A stretch of 5,300 nucleotides of DNA, from contig JAFGBC010000316.1 of the NCBI GenBank assembly GCA_016933355.1, positions 1 to 5,300 of the forward strand. The letters run 5' to 3'. The notes beneath the pieces were generated by a model that did not search any database, was not told the DNA's origin, and saw only the letters and a list, made by a program, of their open reading frames with translations. How positions within the stretch are numbered: position 1 is the stretch's first letter; each line of letters begins with the position of its first letter. The translations under genes and the position numbers were made by a program. Shown piece after piece: positions 1-5,300 of this stretch. The DNA is from Candidatus Aminicenantota bacterium. Lineage in GTDB: Bacteria > Acidobacteriota > Aminicenantia > Aminicenantales > JAFGBC01.

Positions 1-195
1 CGCGTTGGTGATCAGCCGGGGCTCGTGGCTCCAGAAGGTCAGGTTCGGGCTGATGTTGACCGGGGTCGTCCACCCCTCGGGCAAAGCGTTATTCTTGGGG
101 AGAGGAGTCAGTGTCGTATCGGCGCTCGGGGCGGCCGCCATGACGATCAGGGCCGCGGCGAGGAGCGCCGTAAGAATAAGGATCTTCGATCTCAT
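1..195 (-). CDS. Secreted propeller/Fn3 family protein, paralogue C (5' part only)
   Basis: This is the first 65 codons of a gene that runs off the left edge of the window. The ATG at 195-193 is preceded by AAGGAG with an 8-nt spacer and by a consensus promoter, so the start is well supported. Residues 1-22 form a signal peptide: a basic start (MRSK) and a long hydrophobic core (ILILTALLAAALIVMAAA). Cleavage is probably near residues 22-25, and there is no lipobox cysteine. A short linker is followed by ALPEGWTTPVNISPNL and a WSHEPRLITNA segment. These match the beginning of paralogue A (ALPEGWTNPIDLCPNL, WSHEARIATDA) and, less closely, paralogue B. By homology this should be the first strand of a beta-propeller, with the rest of the propeller and Fn3 domains outside the window; that part is inference. 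Unlike paralogue B, this copy has its own promoter, so it can be expressed separately. The molecular function is unknown. Confidence 0.88.
   Translation of the reverse strand, partial: MRSKILILTALLAAALIVMAAAPSADTTLTPLPKNNALPEGWTTPVNISPNLTFWSHEPRLITNA
29..88 (-). repeat. Direct repeat copy 1: 5' coding segment of paralogue C
   Basis: Bases 29-88 align without gaps to 5241-5300 at a constant offset of 5212. I count 48 of 60 identities. The segment encodes ALPEGW through the first propeller strand. It shows that C and A share their mature N-terminus at the nucleotide level, whereas B has a different linker in place of ALPEG. Confidence 0.75.
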
Positions 196-221
196 CAGGC
201 ACTCTCCTTCAAGGTTTTCAT
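195..221 (-). other. Possible 8-codon leader ORF overlapping the start of paralogue C
   Basis: An ATG at 221-219 opens a frame reading MKTLKESA and stops at TGA 197-195. That stop overlaps the gene's own ATG (195-193) in a TGATG junction. The ATG lies at or next to the predicted transcription start, so it could only be translated as a leaderless start. The internal AAG-GAG codons are the Shine-Dalgarno sequence of the main gene. It may well be chance; only the exact TGATG overlap and the position make it worth recording. Confidence 0.2.
204..209 (-). promoter_or_regulatory. Shine-Dalgarno site of paralogue C
   Basis: AAGGAG on the minus strand sits 8 nt before the ATG at 195. The match and spacing are near ideal, which fixes the start codon and agrees with the signal peptide that begins there. 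Confidence 0.8.
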
Positions 222-226
222 GTGTG

Positions 227-254
227 ATTATAGCGGACCTCTCGGCTTTGTCAA
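227..254 (-). promoter_or_regulatory. Consensus sigma70-type promoter for paralogue C
   Basis: Read on the minus strand, a perfect -35 hexamer TTGACA (254-249) is followed by a 16-bp spacer and a perfect -10 hexamer TATAAT (232-227). The expected transcription start is about position 219-221, which gives a short leader of roughly 25 nt before the ATG at 195. The AT-rich patch stands out sharply from the surrounding GC-rich DNA. No operator-like palindrome is obvious around it, so expression could be constitutive and strong, but that is inference. The 16-bp spacer is 1 bp shorter than the commonest value and still well within the functional range. Confidence 0.8.
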
Positions 255-320
255 ACCGGGGCAAGACGGGTTGCGGCGCGGGGCGGACGCCCGCCGCTCC
301 CTGAAAGCGCCGGAGGAAGG

Positions 321-360
321 GGGCGGGGCCGCGCCGGCGAAGACCGCGAACGCCCCGCCC
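321..360 (-). terminator. GC-rich hairpin after paralogue B, possible terminator
   Basis: A perfect 9-bp inverted repeat (GGGCGGGGC at 321-329 and GCCCCGCCC at 352-360) begins 7 nt after the stop codon of paralogue B. Within the 22-nt loop, CGCG at 330-333 can also pair with CGCG at 345-348, extending the stem past a small bulge. Downstream on the minus strand the transcript reads CCUUCCUCC, so there is no real U-tract. It could be a weak intrinsic terminator or a 3'-end-stabilising hairpin. Its place between the stop of B and the separate promoter of C supports a transcript boundary here. Confidence 0.45.
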
Positions 361-367
361 GGCCCGC

Positions 368-2869
368 TCAGTACTCGCCGTAGAGGGCCGAGATCGCGCT
401 CTCGTTCCCGGCGCCGTCGACGGCCCTGATGCGGTAGACGAACTTGTCGGCGGGGCTGGATTTCTTGTCTTGATACTCGAAGACCGAGCCCTCGACGGTC
501 GCCACGACGGCGAGCTTCGACTCCTGGTCCGCGACGTTCCTGCGGTAGATCTTGTAGCTCGCGACCGCGGTCGCGTCGTTCAGAGGATTGCGCGCCCAGG
601 CCAGGCGGTTGACCTCCTCCTTGTGGAGGAGGAAGCTGTTGACGGCCTTTTGGAACGTGATGCTGATCGGCGGGAAGACGCGGGCTTCGCTCAGCTCGCC
701 GGTCGGGGCGCTCTCGATGTCCCAGGCGGGAACCGAGACCAGACGATAGACGTACTTCGCCGTCGTGGGCAGGTTGTAATCGCCATAGCGCTTGGTGTCG
801 ACGCCGACGGTGGCGACCGGCGCGAAGGCCGCCGCGCCCTCATCGCGGCGATAGACCCGGCTGGCGACGATCGGAAGCCCGGCGTTGCGGGCGTCGTCCC
901 GCCAGGTCAGGATGTTGGTCTTGCTCCCCGCCGCCGTGTCGAACTCGGTCGCCAGGACCGGCGAGGCCGGCGGGTAGGTCACGGCGAAGACGGTCCTGTC
1001 CGTGACCGCCGCCCCGCGCTCGCTTTCGTAGCCGTAAATGGAATAAGACGCCGCCAGATACGCGTACTGCTGGCTGTTGACCAGGCCGGCGTCGTCGAAG
1101 CGGAAGACGGTCGGGTCGACTTCGGCGGCCAGGACGTAGGCGGCGTCGTCCTCCGCGGCCTGCTTGCGATAAATCCTGTACTTCGCGATCTCGTCGTCGC
1201 GGTTGCGAACGTCCTTCTGCCAAGTCAGGGCGTTCGTCTTGAGGCTGATGGTTTCGCCCAGGTCGCTGACGACGGCCAGGTCGACCGGCGGGAAGAACGG
1301 CGGGTGAATGAATTGGTCGTCGGCGACGGCGAAGTCCACGCTCTCATGGTCGCCCTTGGCGACGGCCGAGACTTTGTAGGTGAAACGCTCGACGCCGACC
1401 AGGTTCTCGTCCTTGTACTGAAGAACCTTGTCGTCGAGGGTCGCCAACAGCTTCAGGGTCGAATCCTCCGCCCCCAGGACTTTCCGGTAGACCCGGTAGT
1501 TGATGATCGAATTGGCGTCGTTCTCGGGATTGGCCTCCCAAGTCAGGGTCGTGGTCTTCTTGCGGGGGTCCTCGGTCGTCCGGCTGACCGCGGCCAGGTT
1601 GACGGGCGGGAAGCACAGGCCTTCGCCCCTCCGGTTCGTGTAGTAGATCTGGTAGCTTCCGGTCCGGTCGTCGGTGAAGACGAGATGGACGCCGCCGACC
1701 CGGTCGACGAACAGCGAGGGGTAGTCGGAAAAGCCGGCATCCTGGGACATGTTGCGGACCGTCGTCCAGCCCGCCCCGGCCGTCTCCCGGAAGAAGATCT
1801 CCTTGACGCCCTCGGTGGCCCCCGTCTGTTCGGACCAGGCGACGTGGACCTGGCCGGTGAGCTTGTTGACCGCGACCGTCGGGTTGGTCGAGGGCGCCGA
1901 CGAATTGGACAGGTTCTCGACCGGACGCCAGACGCCCTTGATCCTCTTCCGGAAGAAGACCTCGGAGTTGTCGACCATGTTCTTCTCGACGTTCTGGGTC
2001 CAGACGACGTAAACGTTGCCCTCGTTGTCGACGGCTATCTTGGAGTAGGCGAAGGACAAGTCGGTGAAGTCCGAAACCCGGCTCGGCCGGGTCCAGGTCT
2101 TGTGATTCTTGGGCGTCGCGTTCTGGGCGAATTGGATGACGGCGCCCTTGACGGACGAGCGGTTGTCGAAGGTCGTATAGGTCCGTCCTTTGGCGTCGAT
2201 GTCGGCGACGTGGAAATAGCAGCGATGGGTCGGCTCGGCAATGACGCCCGAGAAAATCCAGGAGCCAACCCCCTTCTCGCGGTAGGTCAAGTAGCCCATC
2301 CAGTAGACGGCGGCATCCTGGGGTCGCTCGAAATCGTCCTGCCAGATGATGTAGAAGTCGTTGGTCGCCCGGTCGACCAGGATCGAAGCCGACTGGGAAC
2401 CGCCCTTCGGCGTGGCGGAGGCGTTGACGGCCTCGGACCAGACGCCGTTCAGCCTCTCCCGGAAGACGATCTCGTAGTTCCCGCCGATCCGGGTCTGATA
2501 CACGACCAGGGGGTTCCCGTTGTTGTCCAGGGCGATCTCCGGACCGGGGTATTCGCCGAGCTCGTGGACGGTGATGTTTTCCGTCGACGTCCAGGCGCCC
2601 GTCTCGTTGGTCGTGAAGTGGACCTTCTTCGGCCCGCCGCGCGATTCCTCCCAGACGACATAGGCCTTGAGGCCCGAGGCGTCGGTCACGACCCGGGCTT
2701 CGGCGTTGTAGTTGTAAAGGTTGGGGCTGATGTTGACGAGCGGGCTCCAGGCCGCGGCCGCCAGCGGAGGCGTCCGTCGGTCCGGCGCCCGGTCCGTCGA
2801 CGGCGAGGGGCCAGCGACGAGCAGCAGCGCCGCCGCAATCGAGAGAATGACGAAGGGCGTTCTTTTCAT
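368..2869 (-). CDS. Secreted seven-bladed propeller protein with four Fn3 domains, paralogue B
   Basis: Complete 833-aa protein. Residues 1-20 are a Sec-type signal peptide (MKRTPFVILSIAAALLLVAG), followed by a Pro/Arg/Ala-rich linker to residue 40; there is no lipobox. Residues 41-416 form a propeller of seven blades by my reading: about 54-100, 105-151, 157-211, 213-266, 270-321, 325-375 and 379-416. The blade pattern is D-x-x-G-N-x-Y-V-x-W, then E-(I/V)-x-F-R, G-x-W and N-(L/M/A)-S. The first strand, WSPLVNIS, probably supplies the missing last strand of blade 7. Four Fn3-like domains follow at about 420-519, 526-631, 632-730 and 732-833, each opening with an FPP or YPP motif and containing a YR(I/V)YRK-like strand. 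The protein stops right after Fn3-4, with no anchor or sorting signal. Annotation pipelines may label such propellers as sialidase-like, but I see no sialidase FRIP/Arg-triad motif or clear Asp-boxes. A binding role outside the cytoplasm is inferred; the ligand is unknown. The start is fixed by AAGGAG 9 nt upstream. The 18-bp gap after paralogue A suggests co-transcription. Confidence 0.93.
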   Translation of the reverse strand: MKRTPFVILSIAAALLLVAGPSPSTDRAPDRRTPPLAAAAWSPLVNISPNLYNYNAEARVVTDASGLKAYVVWEESRGGPKKVHFTTNETGAWTSTENITVHELGEYPGPEIALDNNGNPLVVYQTRIGGNYEIVFRERLNGVWSEAVNASATPKGGSQSASILVDRATNDFYIIWQDDFERPQDAAVYWMGYLTYREKGVGSWIFSGVIAEPTHRCYFHVADIDAKGRTYTTFDNRSSVKGAVIQFAQNATPKNHKTWTRPSRVSDFTDLSFAYSKIAVDNEGNVYVVWTQNVEKNMVDNSEVFFRKRIKGVWRPVENLSNSSAPSTNPTVAVNKLTGQVHVAWSEQTGATEGVKEIFFRETAGAGWTTVRNMSQDAGFSDYPSLFVDRVGGVHLVFTDDRTGSYQIYYTNRRGEGLCFPPVNLAAVSRTTEDPRKKTTTLTWEANPENDANSIINYRVYRKVLGAEDSTLKLLATLDDKVLQYKDENLVGVERFTYKVSAVAKGDHESVDFAVADDQFIHPPFFPPVDLAVVSDLGETISLKTNALTWQKDVRNRDDEIAKYRIYRKQAAEDDAAYVLAAEVDPTVFRFDDAGLVNSQQYAYLAASYSIYGYESERGAAVTDRTVFAVTYPPASPVLATEFDTAAGSKTNILTWRDDARNAGLPIVASRVYRRDEGAAAFAPVATVGVDTKRYGDYNLPTTAKYVYRLVSVPAWDIESAPTGELSEARVFPPISITFQKAVNSFLLHKEEVNRLAWARNPLNDATAVASYKIYRRNVADQESKLAVVATVEGSVFEYQDKKSSPADKFVYRIRAVDGAGNESAISALYGEY
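371..1612 (-). repeat. Four Fn3-like domain repeats in paralogue B
   Basis: The C-terminal 414 residues are four consecutive beta-sandwich repeats of about 100 aa. Approximate nucleotide spans are 1612-1313, 1294-977, 976-680 and 676-371. Shared landmarks are an opening (F/Y)PP, an L(T/A)W strand, a YRVYRK or YKIYRR strand, and a (F/Y)xYx(V/L/I) strand. The last domain ends with the usual Fn3 closing pattern VDGAGNESA. The repeats within the gene are diverged from each other, and each is closer to the domain at the same position in paralogue A. Confidence 0.8.
2718..2737 (-). repeat. Direct repeat of the propeller-opening segment in paralogue B
   Basis: These 20 bases match 41-60 at 19 of 20 positions and encode the first propeller strand (VNISPNL). 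The match is protein-coding homology between paralogues, not a mobile-element repeat. It is the strongest short nucleotide identity I noticed between B and C. Confidence 0.7.
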
Positions 2870-2878
2870 GAAACCTGA

Positions 2879-2884
2879 CTCCTT
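2879..2884 (-). promoter_or_regulatory. Shine-Dalgarno site of paralogue B in the A-B gap
   Basis: AAGGAG on the minus strand lies wholly inside the 18-bp gap between the stop of paralogue A (2890-2888) and the ATG of B (2869), with a 9-nt spacer. It settles the start of B. No promoter hexamers fit in the gap, so B is probably translated from the A transcript. Confidence 0.78.
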
Positions 2885-2887
2885 GAC

Positions 2888-5300
2888 TCAGCTCTCTCCG
2901 TAGGCCGTCGCGGGCGCGCTCTCGTTCCCTTCGTCGTCCACGGTGACGATCCGATAGACGAAGGCCGCGCCGGCGGGCAGGCCCCGGTCGAGATGCTCGA
3001 AAACCGCGGCGCCGACCGTCGTGAGCAGGACGAAGGCCGCGTCGTCCTCCGCCGCCCGCTTTCGGTAGATTTTATAGGCCGTCACGGTCACGGGCCGGTT
3101 GAGGGGATTCTCCGCCCAGGTCAGACGGTTGATGCTCTCGGTGTGCAGGAAGAAGGCGTTGCGGCGGGTTTCGCAGAAGACATCGACGGGCGGGAAGAGG
3201 CGGTCCTCGACGAGGACGCCGGTCTGTGCGCTCTCGATCCCCCAGCTGGGAACGGAGGACAGCTTGTAGCTGTACGTCCGGGCCGTCGGCAGGCCGGGGT
3301 CTTCGTAAAGGCGAACCCGGCCGTCGACCGCCCCGACCCGCGTGAAGGCGGCCGCGTTGTCCGCCTTGCGATAGATGCGGATGCTCTGGATCGGGAGGCC
3401 CAGGTTTTGGGAATTTTCCTGCCAGGTCAGGATGTTGAGCTTGGCGCCCGAGGCCGTCTGGAGCCGCGTCGAGAGGGCCGGCGACGACGGCGGGTAGGTC
3501 GGCGCATAGACTCTGATGTCCGTCAGCGACGCCGACCGCGGGCTCTCACGGTCATAGATGGAATAGGCGGAGGACGCGTACGTATAGAGCCGGTCGTTGG
3601 CCAGCCCCTCGTCTTCCAGGCGGAAGACGTTCGGCTCGACTTCGGCGGCCAGGATATAGGCCGAGTCGTCCTGCTGGGCCTCCTTCCGGTAGATCCTGTA
3701 CGCGGCGAGCTCGTCGGGGCGATTCAGGCCGTTCTTCTCCCAGGTCAGCGTGTTCTCCTTCTTGGAGATATCGTCGCTCAAGACGGTCGTGACGGCCGGG
3801 TTTGCGGGCGGGAAGATCGGCGGCGGGACGAGTTCGTCCTCGGCCGGCTCGGAAGCCTCGCTCTCGAGCTCGCCCTTGGCGATGGAGCTCACCTTGTAGC
3901 TGAAGACCTGAACGCCGAGGAGGCCGGGGTCCTTGAACAGAAAAACCTGGTCGTCGACGACGCCGATCGGCGCGTAGGCGGTGTCGGGCTCGTCCTTTTT
4001 CTTGCGGTAGATCTTGTAGCTTTCGAGGGGGACGGACTCGTTCAGGGGGTTCTTTTCCCAGGCGACGGTCGTGTCTTTCTTGCGCGGGTCCGCCGCGGTT
4101 GCCAGGCTCGTCGCCGTGACGTTGACGGGCGGCAGGCCCGCGACGTCGCCGAGCTTGGCGGTGTACCAGATGTGGTAGGCCCCCGACTTGTTGCTCGTGT
4201 AGGCGAGGTGGATGCCGCCGTTGGCGTCGGCGAACAGGGTGGGATAGTCGGAGGTCTGGGCGTCCGGCGTCATGTTGATCGCCTCGCTCCAGCGCCATTT
4301 CTTCTGCTCGTTCTGGTTGGTGAAGATGCTCATGTAGATGAAGACGCCCTTGAGGGTGTCCTCGCTCCAGGCGACGTAGATCTCGCCCGTCTTCCGGTTG
4401 ACGGCGACCGTCGAATGGGCCGACTTTCCCTCCGTCTTGGAGATGTTCTCCCGCACCATCCATTTGCCGTTCAGCCGCTTGCGGAAGAACGTCTCCCAGT
4501 TGCCGGTGTTTTGGAGCCAGGAGACGTAGACGTTGTTCTGGTCGTCGACGTCCAGCCGAGGGTAGGAGAAGCCGAAGTTGTCGACGGTCCCCGTGTTTCC
4601 CGAAATATCGACGGGCGCCGTCCAGCCGGCGGTGTCGAGCAGATTCTTGTTTTCCGAGAAGAAGACGAGCGAGCCCGCGAAGGTGGCCCGGTTGTCCCAG
4701 ATGATGAACCCGCGGCTCTTGGCGTTGATGCGGCCGTCCGGAAAATAGCTGCGGTTCGAAACGTCGGGCACGCGGCCCGCCGGGGCCCAGGGAAAGGTCC
4801 CGAGCGGCTTCCGGACCAGATAGACGCCCCAGTAGGTGGCGTCCTCGTAAGGGCGCTCCCAGTCGTCCTGGAAGCAGATGTAATAATCGTTCGTGTTCGG
4901 GTCGACCATGATCCCGCCCGGGACCGATCCTCCCGTCTCGGTCCGGGACGCGTTCTCGAGGTCCTTCCATTCCCCGTAGACCCGTTTCCGGAAGACCATC
5001 TCGTAGTTGCCGTTAGCCATCCGGGCTTGAAAGCTGACGACGCCGTCCCCCAGGACGTCCAGGGCGACCTTGGGCCCGGGGTACTCCCCGATCAGGAGGG
5101 GCGCATGAATAACGTGGGCGACGCCCCACTCCCCCCGCTCGTTGGAGTTGAAATAGATCCGCTTGCCGCCGCCGCCCTCTTCGATCCAGACGGCATAGAC
5201 CTTGATCCCTTTCGCGTCGGTCGCGATCCGGGCCTCATGGCTCCAGTACTGGAGGTTCGGGCAGAGGTCGATCGGGTTCGTCCAGCCCTCGGGCAAAGCC
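2888..5300 (-). CDS. Secreted propeller protein with four Fn3 domains, paralogue A (5' end missing)
   Basis: The frame is open to the window edge and ends at TGA 2890-2888. The 803 visible residues begin ALPEGWTNPIDLCPNL. Paralogue C has ALPEGW at residues 37-42, so about 36 residues, including the signal peptide, should lie outside the window; a full length near 840 aa is inferred. Numbering from the Leu at 5296, residues 2-388 form the propeller, with blades near 19-62, 69-117, 121-176, 179-232, 241-286, 291-343 and 347-385. Blades carry the same motifs as B, for example GNYEMVFRKR, VYVSW and WETFFRKR. Fn3-like domains lie at about 388-490, 495-600, 601-700 and 701-802, and the chain ends VDDEGNESAPATAYGES with no anchor. 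It aligns with B along its whole length without rearrangement. Over the second Fn3 domain I count 58 identities in 106 aligned positions. No enzyme signature is visible, so a binding or structural role outside the cytoplasm is inferred. Confidence 0.92.
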   Translation of the reverse strand, partial: ALPEGWTNPIDLCPNLQYWSHEARIATDAKGIKVYAVWIEEGGGGKRIYFNSNERGEWGVAHVIHAPLLIGEYPGPKVALDVLGDGVVSFQARMANGNYEMVFRKRVYGEWKDLENASRTETGGSVPGGIMVDPNTNDYYICFQDDWERPYEDATYWGVYLVRKPLGTFPWAPAGRVPDVSNRSYFPDGRINAKSRGFIIWDNRATFAGSLVFFSENKNLLDTAGWTAPVDISGNTGTVDNFGFSYPRLDVDDQNNVYVSWLQNTGNWETFFRKRLNGKWMVRENISKTEGKSAHSTVAVNRKTGEIYVAWSEDTLKGVFIYMSIFTNQNEQKKWRWSEAINMTPDAQTSDYPTLFADANGGIHLAYTSNKSGAYHIWYTAKLGDVAGLPPVNVTATSLATAADPRKKDTTVAWEKNPLNESVPLESYKIYRKKKDEPDTAYAPIGVVDDQVFLFKDPGLLGVQVFSYKVSSIAKGELESEASEPAEDELVPPPIFPPANPAVTTVLSDDISKKENTLTWEKNGLNRPDELAAYRIYRKEAQQDDSAYILAAEVEPNVFRLEDEGLANDRLYTYASSAYSIYDRESPRSASLTDIRVYAPTYPPSSPALSTRLQTASGAKLNILTWQENSQNLGLPIQSIRIYRKADNAAAFTRVGAVDGRVRLYEDPGLPTARTYSYKLSSVPSWGIESAQTGVLVEDRLFPPVDVFCETRRNAFFLHTESINRLTWAENPLNRPVTVTAYKIYRKRAAEDDAAFVLLTTVGAAVFEHLDRGLPAGAAFVYRIVTVDDEGNESAPATAYGES
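2891..4135 (-). repeat. Four Fn3-like domain repeats in paralogue A
   Basis: Four repeats of about 100 aa occupy the C-terminal half of the gene, with approximate nucleotide spans 4135-3827, 3814-3497, 3496-3197 and 3196-2891. Each opens with LPP, FPP or YPP and has a (Y/I)(K/R)IYRK strand. The order and boundaries match the four domains of paralogue B. Confidence 0.8.
5241..5300 (-). repeat. Direct repeat copy 2: 5' coding segment of paralogue A
   Basis: This is the partner of 29-88, at about 80% identity by hand count and with no gaps. It reaches the right edge of the window, so the homology may continue beyond it. Confidence 0.75.

Noticed and set aside
29..88. Window-edge repeat as a transposon or integrase attachment site
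   Set aside because: The matching bases lie in the same reading frame of paralogous genes and encode the same propeller strand. No transposase, integrase or target-site duplication is present.
5..429. Two short plus-strand frames at the left edge (5-304 and 25-429)
   Set aside because: They overlap the well-supported 5' end of paralogue C, its promoter and the hairpin. Their products are Arg/Gly/Pro-rich with no domain, and start sites are unconvincing.
1613..2749. Active sialidase (neuraminidase) call for the propeller
   Set aside because: The blade repeats are only broadly like those of BNR/sialidase propellers. I found no FRIP motif, no arginine triad context and no canonical S-x-D-x-G-x-T-W Asp-boxes, so an enzymatic label is not supported.
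470..2878. An 802-codon open frame on the plus strand, antisense to paralogue B
   Set aside because: Its product is low in complexity and rich in Asp, Arg, Val and Gly, with no domain pattern or convincing ribosome site. The opposite strand encodes a clear signal peptide, propeller and Fn3 array. Long antisense frames are expected where third codon positions are GC-rich.
3552..4970. A 472-codon minus-strand frame inside paralogue A
   Set aside because: It is a frame-shifted shadow with an Arg/Gly/Pro-rich product and no recognisable domain. The in-frame propeller/Fn3 protein explains the same DNA.
5294..5296. TTG at 5296 as the start codon of paralogue A
   Set aside because: The frame stays open upstream through a GCT codon to the window edge. 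Homology to paralogue C (ALPEGW at residues 37-42) shows that this Leu is internal, with a signal peptide expected beyond the window.

Overview
The window is dense, GC-rich bacterial DNA in which every supported gene lies on the minus strand. It holds one complete and two partial members of a tandem family of large secreted repeat proteins. Nothing identifies the organism with certainty. High GC, GC-rich third codon positions, a plain Sec-type signal peptide and large propeller plus fibronectin-III (Fn3) proteins with no Gram-positive cell-wall anchor suggest a Gram-negative environmental bacterium. An Acidobacteriota or Aminicenantes-like lineage is my tentative guess.

In transcription order (high to low coordinates) the layout is as follows. 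(a) 5300-2888: paralogue A, whose 5' end lies outside the window. (b) An 18-bp gap that contains a Shine-Dalgarno sequence. (c) 2869-368: paralogue B, complete at 833 aa. (d) A 172-bp intergenic stretch holding a GC-rich hairpin just after the stop of B, then a sigma70-type promoter with perfect consensus -35 and -10 hexamers, then a Shine-Dalgarno site. (e) 195-1: the first 65 codons of paralogue C, which runs off the left edge. A and B therefore look co-transcribed, while C has its own promoter.

All visible family members share one plan. A signal peptide is followed by a beta-propeller of about 375 aa, which I read as seven blades. The N-terminal strand (W-x-x-x-V-N-I-S type) probably closes the ring with blade 7. 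Four Fn3-like domains follow, each opening with an (F/Y/L)PP motif, and the protein ends directly after the fourth. There is no lipobox, sorting signal or C-terminal membrane segment, and I see no catalytic signature. The likely role is extracellular or periplasmic binding (glycan, polymer, surface or partner protein), but the function is unknown. The paralogues align domain for domain, so whole genes were duplicated after the architecture was assembled. The left window edge matches the right edge at about 80% over 60 bases, which suggests the array may extend beyond the window.

I found no tRNA, rRNA, CRISPR array, insertion sequence or plus-strand gene that I could support.
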